From Bacteroides sp. 224 (lineage in GTDB: Bacteria > Bacteroidota > Bacteroidia > Bacteroidales > Bacteroidaceae): 42,705 bases of DNA. Positions 17,735 to 25,917 of the stretch are shown piece by piece. Where the stretch lies: positions 1 through 42,705 of the forward strand of contig NZ_QVMK01000024.1 of NCBI RefSeq assembly GCF_010500995.1, written 5' to 3'. How positions within the stretch are numbered: position 1 is the stretch's first letter; each line of letters begins with the position of its first letter. The notes under the pieces were generated by a model. It saw only the letters and a program-made list of their open reading frames with translations. It did no database searches and was not told where the DNA came from. The translations under genes were made by a program, and so were the position numbers.

Positions 17735-18642
17735 TGAATAAATTCTTAATTGTACTTATAGGGCCTACAGGTGTCGGAAAAACCGAATTGAGTCTTCGGA
17801 TTGCCGAAGAATTTAATACGAGCATCGTCTCTTCGGATTCCCGACAACTGTATGCCGACCTTAAAATAGGAACTGCCGCTCCCACTCCTGAACAACTCCA
17901 GCGAGTACCACACCACTTCGTAGGTACGCTAAAACTGACAGATTATTACAGTGCGGCTCAATATGAAACGGAAGTCCTCCAACTTCTGGATTCTTTATAT
18001 ACTCAAACAAACGTTGTTCTATTAACCGGCGGTTCCATGATGTACGTGGATGCTATTTGCAAAGGTATTGACGATATTCCAACCGTAGATACTGACACTC
18101 GTCAGCTCATGCTTCAACGTTATGAAACAGAAGGCTTGGAGCGTCTTTGTGCAGAATTAAAGTTACTCGATCCTGAATATTATCAGATTGTAGATTTAAA
18201 AAATCCCAAGCGAGTTATCCATGCATTGGAAATCTGCTATATGACAGGAAAAACCTACACCTCCTTTCGTACACAGAAGAAAAAAGAAAGACCTTTCCGA
18301 ATCATTAAGATAGGTCTTACCCGAGATCGTGAAGAGTTATACGCGCGCATTAATCAGCGTGTAGATATTATGATAGAGGATGGACTTCTTGACGAGGTTC
18401 GTTCTGTCTACCCCTACCGTCACCTGAATTCATTGAATACAGTAGGTTATAAAGAACTTTTCAGATATTTAGATGGTGAATGGGAATTGCCTTTTGCAAT
18501 AGAGAAGATCAAGCAAAACTCTCGCATCTATTCTCGCAAACAAATGACCTGGTTTAAACGGGATACGGAGATTCAATGGTTTCATCCGGAAAAAGAAACG
18601 GAGATACTTTCGTACCTCCGCTCTATGATTACTTCTGCATAA
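17734..18642 (+). CDS. miaA: tRNA dimethylallyltransferase
   Basis: Transfers a dimethylallyl group to N6 of A37 in tRNAs reading codons that start with U. It has 302 residues. The P-loop GPTGVGKT is at 9-16, [20 protein letters not shown] (DSRQ motif) follows near 33-52, and HHFVG lies near 59-63. Other family segments are [17 protein letters not shown] and [15 protein letters not shown] near the C-terminus. Its 3' end overlaps the convergent TlpA-like gene by 14 bases. Confidence 0.96.
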   Translation: MNKFLIVLIGPTGVGKTELSLRIAEEFNTSIVSSDSRQLYADLKIGTAAPTPEQLQRVPHHFVGTLKLTDYYSAAQYETEVLQLLDSLYTQTNVVLLTGGSMMYVDAICKGIDDIPTVDTDTRQLMLQRYETEGLERLCAELKLLDPEYYQIVDLKNPKRVIHALEICYMTGKTYTSFRTQKKKERPFRIIKIGLTRDREELYARINQRVDIMIEDGLLDEVRSVYPYRHLNSLNTVGYKELFRYLDGEWELPFAIEKIKQNSRIYSRKQMTWFKRDTEIQWFHPEKETEILSYLRSMITSA

Positions 18643-19726
18643 CTTCGGCAACTTTTGCTTTGAGTTCTTCGCCACGTAATCCTCTAGCAACTACAGTTCC
18701 ATCAGGAGCAAACAAAATGATGTGTGGTATGCTTTGAAATCCATACAGCTCGCCCGGTACTTTTTGCGTATTCAAGATGTGAGGCCAAGGCATTTTATAT
18801 TTTTCGAAAATAGCCTTTGTCTTCTCCAGTTCATCCCATACGGCTACGCCCAATACCTCAAATTTATCTCCTTTATACTTTTCGTACACTTCGGTAACTA
18901 CCGGCACTTCGGCAAGGCACGGTCCGCACCAACTGGCCCAGAAGTCAACCAGTACATATTTACCTTTACCTACATAATCTGAGAAGGATTTTGTTGTGCC
19001 ATCGCCCTGATCAATCGTAAAATCAACAAAAGGTTTCCCTATATCTGTTCTCATATAGGCGGCATTCAACTTAACTATTCTCTCCACTCTTTGACGAGAC
19101 AGTACAGCTTCGCCTGCCTTTGCTATCAGTTGAGCCAGTTCTTGTTTGTTGCCGTAATTTTCATACCCCATTAATGCCACTACCCCCACTTCATTGTTGC
19201 TATTGGCCAAAAAGTATGATTTGTAGATCTCTGCCAACACCTTAGAACTTCTCTCACGCAAAAGTATATTTTGCCTTTTCTTTTCCATAGGCTCGGTTAC
19301 TTTTTTAAAGAGCTCTGTTCTTTCTGTTGCCTCCGCTTGATGTTGTTTGGCCGTAGCCTTCTGCATTTTGGCAAGTTCCATATTTAGAGAAGTAGACAAA
19401 GAGTCTTTACAACTCATATCAATTACAGCATTCTCCAATATCAAAGTACCAAAGTTAGCTCTGCCTTCTACAACCGAGCAGTATGTAGGAACATCGTTGG
19501 TAGTACCTTTAAAAACATAATTCACGCCCACTATTACTGTGCTGTCAATCTTTACATTATCGTCATGACGAACAAGGTACACAGTTTTTCCATGATAGGT
19601 TGAATCATTCAGTTTTCCTTTTATTTCATAAGAGGAAGATTCAACCGAGTGTTTATTGGAAGCTTGTTTGCAGGCAGGTAGCAACAACATTGCAACAGCA
19701 ACCCATAAGATAAAAAGTTTCTTCAT
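18629..19726 (-). CDS. TlpA-like thioredoxin-fold lipoprotein with DUF4369-type N-terminal domain
   Basis: Predicted periplasm-facing lipoprotein disulfide oxidoreductase. The signal sequence ends in the lipobox LLLPAC, with the lipidated Cys near residue 19. The N-terminal domain (about 30-120, starting [20 protein letters not shown]) resembles DUF4369. A helical linker precedes an AhpC/TlpA thioredoxin domain (about 225-365) with the active site [12 protein letters not shown] near 263-274 and the cis-Pro loop [10 protein letters not shown]. It is the last gene of the blaI-M56-tlpA operon, 19 bases after the protease gene. Its stop overlaps the end of the convergent miaA. Confidence 0.88.
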   Translation of the reverse strand: MKKLFILWVAVAMLLLPACKQASNKHSVESSSYEIKGKLNDSTYHGKTVYLVRHDDNVKIDSTVIVGVNYVFKGTTNDVPTYCSVVEGRANFGTLILENAVIDMSCKDSLSTSLNMELAKMQKATAKQHQAEATERTELFKKVTEPMEKKRQNILLRERSSKVLAEIYKSYFLANSNNEVGVVALMGYENYGNKQELAQLIAKAGEAVLSRQRVERIVKLNAAYMRTDIGKPFVDFTIDQGDGTTKSFSDYVGKGKYVLVDFWASWCGPCLAEVPVVTEVYEKYKGDKFEVLGVAVWDELEKTKAIFEKYKMPWPHILNTQKVPGELYGFQSIPHIILFAPDGTVVARGLRGEELKAKVAEVMQK

Positions 19727-19745
19727 TCTATACTCATTTAGTAAG

Positions 19746-21284
19746 TTATTGTTTCTCCATCATTATATTGAGTTTCTTCTTTGGTTTCAGTTCCTGATCT
19801 TTCATTCCAACATGCGAAACCTGCAATAGAGCATCATCTGTGGTTTTTAGTTCATACCTGCCATCTGCACCTGTCATAGTAGCAATGTCTGTTCCTTTAA
19901 TAAAGATAGTTGCTCCATGAATAGGATCTCCATTGGTATTTACAACAAATCCTTTTACGGTTAAAGGAGCTCCTTTCTGCGTTTTCGTTGCCGGGAAACG
20001 TCTTGCCATGTCGCTCTCCGACACATCTTGAGCAGCTTCAATTAGTTGTTTCATATCAACTAAAAAAGCCGGTCTTTCTTTTTCGGTATTATCTTTCTTT
20101 ATTAATTCGATAGAGATAACGCCATTTTTTCCTTTAGCACCATAAGGCTCTGTCGATTTTAAATCTTTAAGTAAAGTGATTGATTGTATTTTACTGGTAT
20201 TCAGCAATAATGCATCATCTACTGAGATTTCTTTCCCATCTACAACAAACAATGGCAACTTTTCTTTATCTATTTCTCCCGATTTGCCTAAAATTATGGC
20301 TCGTTCATTATTGTTAATGACTATGGTATCTTGCTTCTTTGTTTCCATAATTGAAGCAAAATCATTAACTTTGACTGTGGAAATCTCTTGCAGTTCATTA
20401 GAGATTTCAGGACGGGCAAAAGCTGTTATTGCGATAGCTGCTACCGGAAGCACATATAAGTACTTCAAACGTGCCCAAGGACTTGATTTTTCTTTTAACA
20501 TCATAGTGATACGTTTTTTAAGTTTACTGTGATTAAAGCTGTTGGCCATAGAGTAGAGCCTTGTGCCAACGGCTTTTTTTATTAATAATAGTTGATATTG
20601 TTTCGCATTTACGCCTTCTTTTATAACGGTTTCGTCGGCTTCATATTCATGAATATTCTGCAATTCCTGCTTTAACAGCCATATTGCGGGGTTAAACCAT
20701 TGGAAGAATGTAGAAACTTCGGTCAACAATAAGTCTAAGGAGTGTCTATTTTTAATGTGAGCTAACTCATGAATTAGTATTTCTCTTGCGCTTTCCTCCA
20801 AATCTTTTTCTGAGATTACCACATAATTCATCCAACTAAATGGCGACAAATTTTCTTTATGGTGTATTATTAAGGTAACACCTTTCTCTATTTGCTCTTT
20901 CTTTCCTCCTTTTATCAAAAGCAAGACACGCACTAAAGAATAAAGATTCCTACCTATAAAAAATAAAACACCCAGAAAATACACTATCATAAGAACCTGT
21001 ATCCAGGCAAAAGAGGCGGTTTGTTCCGGCAAAGTTTGAGATGAATCAGTATAATTTGCCTGCATCAAAAGCTGCTCAAGGCTCAATACTGTTTGCGTAA
21101 TTTCCGTTTCCTGATGAATGGTTACTTTGCAAAAAGGAACTAATAAGGACAATAATAGTATACACAAAATACCGATCCGGTTAAAACGGTGAAAAGTTTC
21201 TTTGCTGAGTAACAACCTGTAGAACAGATAAAAAAGGGTTAAGCAAAGAGCTGCTTTTAATATGTATACACAAAATGCTCCCAT
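19746..21284 (-). CDS. M56 (BlaR1/MecR1-like) membrane metallopeptidase with TonB-plug-like and carboxypeptidase-regulatory-like segments
   Basis: Inner-membrane zinc protease. Transmembrane segments lie at about 3-25, 36-54 and 93-112, the zinc motif HELAH at 172-176 in the cytosolic loop, and a further span near 283-300. BlaR1 proteins have a penicillin-binding sensor outside. Here instead the C-terminal half has a SusC-like plug segment (LFVVDGKEIS, then SITLLKD and YGAKGKNGVISIE, about 330-390) and a carboxypeptidase-regulatory-like beta domain (about 445-512, VNTNGDPIHGATIFIKGTD). The partner BlaI repressor is four bases upstream, so this is probably a signal-responsive protease that inactivates BlaI. 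The signal is unknown and is unlikely to be a beta-lactam bound in the classical way. Confidence 0.85.
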   Translation of the reverse strand: MGAFCVYILKAALCLTLFYLFYRLLLSKETFHRFNRIGILCILLLSLLVPFCKVTIHQETEITQTVLSLEQLLMQANYTDSSQTLPEQTASFAWIQVLMIVYFLGVLFFIGRNLYSLVRVLLLIKGGKKEQIEKGVTLIIHHKENLSPFSWMNYVVISEKDLEESAREILIHELAHIKNRHSLDLLLTEVSTFFQWFNPAIWLLKQELQNIHEYEADETVIKEGVNAKQYQLLLIKKAVGTRLYSMANSFNHSKLKKRITMMLKEKSSPWARLKYLYVLPVAAIAITAFARPEISNELQEISTVKVNDFASIMETKKQDTIVINNNERAIILGKSGEIDKEKLPLFVVDGKEISVDDALLLNTSKIQSITLLKDLKSTEPYGAKGKNGVISIELIKKDNTEKERPAFLVDMKQLIEAAQDVSESDMARRFPATKTQKGAPLTVKGFVVNTNGDPIHGATIFIKGTDIATMTGADGRYELKTTDDALLQVSHVGMKDQELKPKKKLNIMMEKQ

Positions 21285-21288
21285 CAGA

Positions 21289-21657
21289 TTATTTTTTAGT
21301 ATTAGATTTTTCTACCTCAGCTATTAATTCTTTCAATTCCTTTAAAGAAATATCTTCTTCCTGCACCAAAGAAGACACTACATTCAGATACGAATTGTTA
21401 AAATATTTACTGATCACATTTTTCAGTGTTCCTTTATGAAACTCATCTTCTGCAATTACTGCATAATAACGATAGGTATTGCCAAAAGTCTCATGATTAA
21501 GATATCCTTTCTCCTCTAAACCGCGAACAATGGTTGATAAAGTATTAAAATGAGGTTTAGGTTCATCATAAAATGCAAGTATTTCTTTCACAAACAGGGG
21601 GCCTTTCTGCCAGAAAAACCCCATAATCTCTTCTTCTTTTATTGTTAGTCCTTTCAT
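21289..21657 (-). CDS. BlaI/MecI/CopY-type winged-helix repressor
   Basis: Cytosolic DNA-binding repressor of 122 residues. The winged-helix N-terminal half shows the family pattern LTIKEEEIMGFFWQKGPLFV (about 4-23) and the recognition region PHFNTLSTIVRGLEEKGYL (about 34-53). A C-terminal dimerisation helix region follows, where M56 proteases cleave. It is the first gene of a three-gene operon with an M56 protease and a TlpA-like lipoprotein. Three 17-bp dyads just upstream are its probable operators. A related pair (BlaI-BlaR1) controls beta-lactamases in other bacteria, but no beta-lactamase gene is nearby. Confidence 0.92.
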   Translation of the reverse strand: MKGLTIKEEEIMGFFWQKGPLFVKEILAFYDEPKPHFNTLSTIVRGLEEKGYLNHETFGNTYRYYAVIAEDEFHKGTLKNVISKYFNNSYLNVVSSLVQEEDISLKELKELIAEVEKSNTKK

Positions 21658-21681
21658 ATTCTAAATCTATTGAGAGCAAAG

Positions 21682-21742
21682 AACTAAATTTTATAGTTTA
21701 CAAACTAATTTATTTAGTTAAATAGAACTAAAGGTTATAGTT
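21682..21742. promoter_or_regulatory. Three BlaI-type operator dyads (AACTA-N7-TAGTT)
   Basis: Perfect AACTA-N7-TAGTT dyads lie at 21682-21698, 21703-21719 and 21726-21742. Their centres are 21 and 23 bases apart, about two helical turns, so bound dimers would lie on one face of the DNA. They sit between the blaI start (21657) and a TAATTTTG box on the minus strand at 21753-21760, in the position expected for autorepression. Confidence 0.8.
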
Positions 21743-21752
21743 TGCTTGAAAA

Positions 21753-21760
21753 CAAAATTA
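21753..21760 (-). promoter_or_regulatory. Candidate -7 box for the blaI operon
   Basis: The minus strand reads TAATTTTG, matching TAnnTTTG. Transcription would start about 8-10 bases further on, inside the first operator dyad met by polymerase. No clear -33 element was seen. Confidence 0.42.
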
Positions 21761-21780
21761 TTTTTGCTGCAAGTGATATG

Positions 21781-21846
21781 TTTTAGACCCCCATCTAAAA
21801 CAGTATTAGATGAGGGTGTAATGATGTATTAGATGGGGGTCTAAAA
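21781..21846. repeat. 17-bp perfect inverted repeat with a third degenerate copy in the loop
   Basis: TTTTAGACCCCCATCTA (21781-21797) is exactly repeated as its reverse complement at 21830-21846. The 32-base loop contains TAGATGAGGGTGTAA, a degenerate copy of the right arm. It lies between the end of the SPFH operon and the blaI promoter. There is no T-tract on either side, so it is not an obvious terminator. Confidence 0.85.
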
Positions 21847-21931
21847 CAGAGTAGTTTACAAAGAAAAATATAAAAAGCCTATTAAGCCAAAAGGGAACAT
21901 ATACAAGTCCTTACCTGAATTAATACCTAAA

Positions 21932-22129
21932 TCAATCCTCTGTGGGTTTATCTTTCGTTTTCTTTTCTTTCTTCAAGCGTCCATTTTTCTTCAATGCTTC
22001 ATTTATAATCCATTGAAGTTGACCATTTGTACTGCGAAACTCATCGGCGGCCCATTTTTCAATGGCTTCCATCGTATCCACATCTATTCGCAGTACAAAA
22101 CTTTTGGTTGAAGATTCTTTTTTACTCAT
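21932..22129 (-). CDS. Ribbon-helix-helix (Arc-type) DNA-binding protein
   Basis: Small basic protein of 65 residues. The core FVLRIDVDTMEAIEKWAADE (beta-strand plus helix A) followed by RSTNGQLQWIINEALKK (helix B) is the Arc/MetJ ribbon-helix-helix pattern. A lysine-rich tail follows. I start it at the ATG at 22129 (MSKKESS); the in-frame TTG at 22135 is less likely. It is the last gene of a minus-strand operon after the SPFH and hydrolase genes, 16 bases behind the hydrolase. It may regulate that operon, which is an inference from position only. Confidence 0.82.
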   Translation of the reverse strand: MSKKESSTKSFVLRIDVDTMEAIEKWAADEFRSTNGQLQWIINEALKKNGRLKKEKKTKDKPTED

Positions 22130-22145
22130 ATACAATACTACTGTT

Positions 22146-23450
22146 TCAATTCTCTTTTATCCAGTTTGCAATATCTGATATAAGATATTCGGCTACAGGA
22201 GTTTGAACATTATATTCGGTAGGAGTCGATTTTCCAATTCCTTCTTGTAATAAATGATTCAATTTGGAGTAAGATTTAAATGACACATACTTAGCTTTAG
22301 CAAGTCCTGCCTTCCAAAGATTAAAATCCTCCATTGTTACCTGATAATCGCGTTCTCCCTGAACAATAAGCATGGGGAGCTTTAGCTTTTTAGCTACCTC
22401 AACCGGACGATATTCATTGGCAAATTTCCAATAAGAGATTGGCACCTCCAAAATTAAACCATTTTTTTCATCGAAAGGTTCCCTACCTATTTTTTTCACA
22501 TTTATTGCCTGTTGCTTAATGGCTTCAACCTGCTTTTCTGTTTCAGGAGTTGAAGGAGCTAATGATGATAAATAGATTGTTTGCTCCACCATCAAATCTT
22601 CCATTGAACGGGCAGGTCCGGCTATAAGTATAATTCCTGCCAAAGCATTCCTTGAGCGTTCTGCAATTCTCGGTGCCAACAAAGCACCCTGACTATGCCC
22701 AACTATATAGATGCGGTTTGAATCGATCAAAGGCTCGTTCTTCATCATCTCAATAATAGCCAAAGCATCATCTACGGTCTCCTTATCAAAATCGGAAGCA
22801 AGTTCCACATCTTTATATACATACGTCCGCTTATCATAACGAACTACAGCAATTCCTTGTTTAGCCAGCCCGTATGCTAAATCACGAAAAGGTTTATTGG
22901 GTCCAATTGTTTCATCTCTGTCATTGGGCCCCGAGCCATGCACTAATATAGCCACAGGAGGTCTGGTAACGCCTTTAGGCAAAGAAAGGATACCAGGCAG
23001 TTTTAACTGCCCTGAAATGATTTCAATTTCCTTTTCTTCTATTTCTTCCGTATTCAAAAGTTCCGCCTTTGCAGTAGGTTTTGCTGGTACAGGCATAAAA
23101 CGAATGGTATTGGCTAAACCATCATCATCAAAGGCTGTAAGAAAACGAAGTGCAAGATTTTCAAATTGAAGATCGGTATAATAAATCTTCATATTATTCA
23201 CCAACTCTGTTTTCCATTCGCTATGAGACTGATATTTACCCACTTGCTGTTCTAACCCAAGAAATATCTGATTAAAAACAGCAGGAGTCAGATTTGAACG
23301 AACATTATCATTCAGACGAACATATACACTGTCTCCTTGCCCTACCATACAGAAATCCAATAATTGTTTAGCACGTTCTTCATTAGCCTGCGCATTGGCA
23401 AACAAACATGAAAACAAGATAGTTAAACTGACAATTACTCTAAGCACCAT
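22146..23450 (-). CDS. Secreted alpha/beta hydrolase with DUF3887-like N-terminal domain
   Basis: Predicted exported serine hydrolase (esterase/peptidase type) of 434 residues. A signal peptide (about 1-22, ending FANAQA) is followed by a roughly 100-residue alpha/beta domain resembling DUF3887, found in front of such hydrolases. The hydrolase domain follows, with an oxyanion region HGSGPNDRDETIGPNKPF near 175-192, the nucleophile elbow VGHSQGALLAP near 250-260, an acid residue in QGERDYQ near 366-372 and the catalytic His in KLNHLLQEG near 397-405. The gene is 11 bases behind the SPFH gene in the same operon. The substrate is unknown. Confidence 0.83.
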   Translation of the reverse strand: MVLRVIVSLTILFSCLFANAQANEERAKQLLDFCMVGQGDSVYVRLNDNVRSNLTPAVFNQIFLGLEQQVGKYQSHSEWKTELVNNMKIYYTDLQFENLALRFLTAFDDDGLANTIRFMPVPAKPTAKAELLNTEEIEEKEIEIISGQLKLPGILSLPKGVTRPPVAILVHGSGPNDRDETIGPNKPFRDLAYGLAKQGIAVVRYDKRTYVYKDVELASDFDKETVDDALAIIEMMKNEPLIDSNRIYIVGHSQGALLAPRIAERSRNALAGIILIAGPARSMEDLMVEQTIYLSSLAPSTPETEKQVEAIKQQAINVKKIGREPFDEKNGLILEVPISYWKFANEYRPVEVAKKLKLPMLIVQGERDYQVTMEDFNLWKAGLAKAKYVSFKSYSKLNHLLQEGIGKSTPTEYNVQTPVAEYLISDIANWIKEN

Positions 23451-23461
23451 ATTAAGATGTA

Positions 23462-24412
23462 TTAATGATGTAATGTACCTGTATTCACCACCGGTTGAGC
23501 AGCTTCATCTGCACACAGTACCACCAATAGATTACTAACCATGGCTGCTTTCTTTTCTTCGTCCAGCTCCACAATATCTTCTTCCGAAAGCTTAGTTAAG
23601 GCCATCTTAACCATAGAAACAGCTCCTTCTACAATCTTTTCGCGAGCAGAAATAATAGCAGAAGCTTGTTGACGGCGAAGCATTACTGCTGCAATTTCCG
23701 GAGCATAAGCCAGATAGTTCAAACGAGCTTCCACCACTTCCATACCGGCCATAGCCAATCGTTCGTTTAGTTTCTTCTCCAGTTCCTCATTGATTTCATC
23801 ACCACCGGAACGAAGCGTCAATTCGTTGGATTCACCCTCATCATTATCATCATAAGAATATTGTCCGGCTACTTCGCGCAAAGCTGCATCACTCTGAATC
23901 TTAACAAAATTTTCAAAAGCGTCCATTCTTCCGGCCACGGCAAGTGTCTTACCGGGAACAGAGTTCCCTGCTGCCATGGTTTGAGCATCAATTTCGAACA
24001 TAGCTTTATAGGTGTCTTTCAGTTTCCATACCAATACAAGACCAATCATTATAGGATTACCTACCTTATCGTTCACCTTTATCGGTTCTACATCCAGATT
24101 ACGAGCACGAAGGGAAAGACCTTTTTTACTAAGGAAAGGATTTACCCAAAAGAACCCCGTTTCTTTAAAGGTTCCTTTATACTTACCAAAGAATACCATT
24201 ACGCAAGCCTTATTCGGCTCAAGCGAAATAAATCCGGCAGAACCAATACATGCAAGAGTAACCCCTGTAAGTCCTAATGCAAAGGCTATTCCTCCTATTT
24301 CTTTAACAAGAGTAAACGCCCAGATACTACCTGCTAATAACAATATAAGCACAAAGAGCATAACAAAACCATTTGTTGCTCCACCTTTAAAATCTTTTTC
24401 TTTTGCTTCCAT
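23462..24412 (-). CDS. SPFH/band-7 domain membrane protein
   Basis: Membrane scaffold protein of the stomatin/prohibitin/flotillin (SPFH) superfamily with 316 residues. Two N-terminal hydrophobic segments (about 13-34 and 38-62) are followed by the SPFH domain (about 65-250), which includes [20 protein letters not shown] and the later [20 protein letters not shown]. The C-terminal part is helical. Such proteins form oligomeric rings or microdomains in the inner membrane. The role here is unknown, but it leads an operon with a secreted hydrolase and a small DNA-binding protein, and a well-spaced promoter precedes it. Confidence 0.88.
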   Translation of the reverse strand: MEAKEKDFKGGATNGFVMLFVLILLLAGSIWAFTLVKEIGGIAFALGLTGVTLACIGSAGFISLEPNKACVMVFFGKYKGTFKETGFFWVNPFLSKKGLSLRARNLDVEPIKVNDKVGNPIMIGLVLVWKLKDTYKAMFEIDAQTMAAGNSVPGKTLAVAGRMDAFENFVKIQSDAALREVAGQYSYDDNDEGESNELTLRSGGDEINEELEKKLNERLAMAGMEVVEARLNYLAYAPEIAAVMLRRQQASAIISAREKIVEGAVSMVKMALTKLSEEDIVELDEEKKAAMVSNLLVVLCADEAAQPVVNTGTLHH

Positions 24413-24446
24413 AAATTGATTAGATTATGATATTATTTTGATATCA

Positions 24447-24476
24447 CAAATATATCGTCATTTTTTGAGAAAGCAA
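24447..24476 (-). promoter_or_regulatory. Promoter of the SPFH-hydrolase-RHH operon
   Basis: On the minus strand, TTG (24474-24476) and TATATTTG (24447-24454) are separated by exactly 19 bases, the Bacteroides consensus layout. It lies 34 bases upstream of the SPFH ATG. Confidence 0.68.
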
Positions 24477-24539
24477 GAAATAAATCAATATTTAACGTTC
24501 TTTATATCAGCATGTAAAAGGTTAAATTCGAAGATTACA

Positions 24540-24547
24540 TATATTTG
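24540..24547 (+). promoter_or_regulatory. Candidate -7 box for the MutS-like gene
   Basis: TATATTTG matches TAnnTTTG. It overlaps an in-frame TTG at 24545, which argues that translation starts at the ATG at 24569 and not at that TTG. Confidence 0.45.
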
Positions 24548-24568
24548 GAAAAACCAATTGTCTATGCC

Positions 24569-25867
24569 ATGTATTTATCTTCCGACAAACAGACGTTGAA
24601 TGATCTTGCAATTGTTGAGAATAACCACAATGAGAAGATTTTATTTTCATTATTTAAGCATGCGGAAACAGATGGAGGCAATAAATGCATAGAGAATTGG
24701 CTGTATTCTCCCTTAAAGAACGAGAAACTTATCAATGAACGATTGGAAGCTGTTTTTTGCACCAATCTTCCTACACTTACATTTGATAGAGATGAATTAG
24801 ACTTCATTGAGTTTTACATGAGTAGCAATGATACTCCGGTAGATTCTTCTATATTATCTTCGTATGCCATGGCTGCATGGAGACTTCTCCGACGAGATCC
24901 CCAAAGATATATTGTAAGACGAGGCATTGATTTTTTAATTGCTCAAATTAGAAAGCTATATACTTATTCCAAAGAAATAAATGACGAGCATCCTATTATT
25001 ATTAAAACTTTCAGCAAAGAGATCAAGAATATAGCTGAAAGTTCGAAACTTAAACCCCTTATTCATACGATTCAGATGCCGGATGACCCTCATTATATTG
25101 ATCAAATTGATTATATTCTCCGTTATGAATATTCAAATACAGTAAGAACACTATTAAATATCGTTTATTCCATAGATGCTATTCAAACACTCAGAAGAAC
25201 GGCACAAAAGAGAGGCTACTGTCGCCCACAAATATTACGTCATTCCCCACTCCGGTTGAAAGACTTCTATCATCCGTGCCTTAAATCTCCGGTAGAAAAC
25301 AGTTGGGATATGGAACATAGCACTATTTGTTTATTCACAGGTTCAAATATGGCAGGAAAATCAACTACATTGAAATCTATTTCCATCGCGGTGTGGCTTG
25401 CTCATTGCGGATTCCCGGTTCCGGCATTGGCTATGAATTGTCCGGTATTCGATCACATTTATACCTCCATCAACCTGAGTGATTCTTTAAAAGGAAGAAA
25501 AAGCCATTTCTATACGGAGGTATTACGAGTAAAAGAAATATTAAACAAGGTTTCGCCAGATGAATCTTCTTTTATTCTGTTTGATGAATTATTTCGCGGC
25601 ACCAATGCTAAAGATGCTTTTGAAGCTTCTGATGCAGTTATCGACATTCTTAAACAACGTGCCAATAGCATTTTTCTAATTTCTACACATATAATAGAAT
25701 TGGCGTTCAAATATCAACCTGACAAAAAATGCAGTTTCTATTATATGCATTCAAAGATTAAAAATGATAAATTAAATTGTTACTATACACTTAAGAAAGG
25801 TATCTCGGAATCTCGTGTAGGATATTGGATTGTAAAAAAGGAGTTGATGAGTGAGGATCAAAAATAA
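24569..25867 (+). CDS. MutS-like ATPase lacking the mismatch-recognition domain
   Basis: 432-residue protein with the MutS core/clamp-like helical part (about 1-215) and the MutS C-terminal ATPase. Walker A GSNMAGKSTTLK begins near 258, and Walker B ILFDELFRGTNAKDAFEAS lies near 335-353. The His of STHIIELA and the dimerisation tail GISESRVGYWIVKKELM follow. It lacks domains I and II for mismatch binding and any endonuclease (Smr) domain. It is therefore a paralogue of unknown role, not canonical MutS. I start at the ATG at 24569 because the only upstream in-frame start, TTG at 24545, coincides with the promoter -7 box. Confidence 0.85.
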   Translation: MYLSSDKQTLNDLAIVENNHNEKILFSLFKHAETDGGNKCIENWLYSPLKNEKLINERLEAVFCTNLPTLTFDRDELDFIEFYMSSNDTPVDSSILSSYAMAAWRLLRRDPQRYIVRRGIDFLIAQIRKLYTYSKEINDEHPIIIKTFSKEIKNIAESSKLKPLIHTIQMPDDPHYIDQIDYILRYEYSNTVRTLLNIVYSIDAIQTLRRTAQKRGYCRPQILRHSPLRLKDFYHPCLKSPVENSWDMEHSTICLFTGSNMAGKSTTLKSISIAVWLAHCGFPVPALAMNCPVFDHIYTSINLSDSLKGRKSHFYTEVLRVKEILNKVSPDESSFILFDELFRGTNAKDAFEASDAVIDILKQRANSIFLISTHIIELAFKYQPDKKCSFYYMHSKIKNDKLNCYYTLKKGISESRVGYWIVKKELMSEDQK

Positions 25868-25890
25868 AGCCACCCTTTTAAGAGGTGGCT
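25868..25890. terminator. Bidirectional intrinsic terminator
   Basis: AGCCACC (25868-25874) pairs with GGTGGCT (25884-25890) between two converging genes. On the minus strand the stem is followed by TTTATTTTT. On the plus strand a less regular T-rich stretch follows. Confidence 0.75.
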
Positions 25891-25917
25891 TAAACATTTT
25901 ATTTTTGCACTATTTGC

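Noticed and set aside
19746..21657. Classical beta-lactam resistance operon
   Set aside because: The M56 protein has no penicillin-binding sensor and no beta-lactamase gene is nearby.
22130..22135. TTG start for the ribbon-helix-helix gene
   Set aside because: An ATG six bases downstream gives the usual polar N-terminus, and nothing upstream supports TTG.
24545..24568. TTG start for the MutS-like gene
   Set aside because: This TTG is part of the TATATTTG promoter box, so it should not be in the mRNA.
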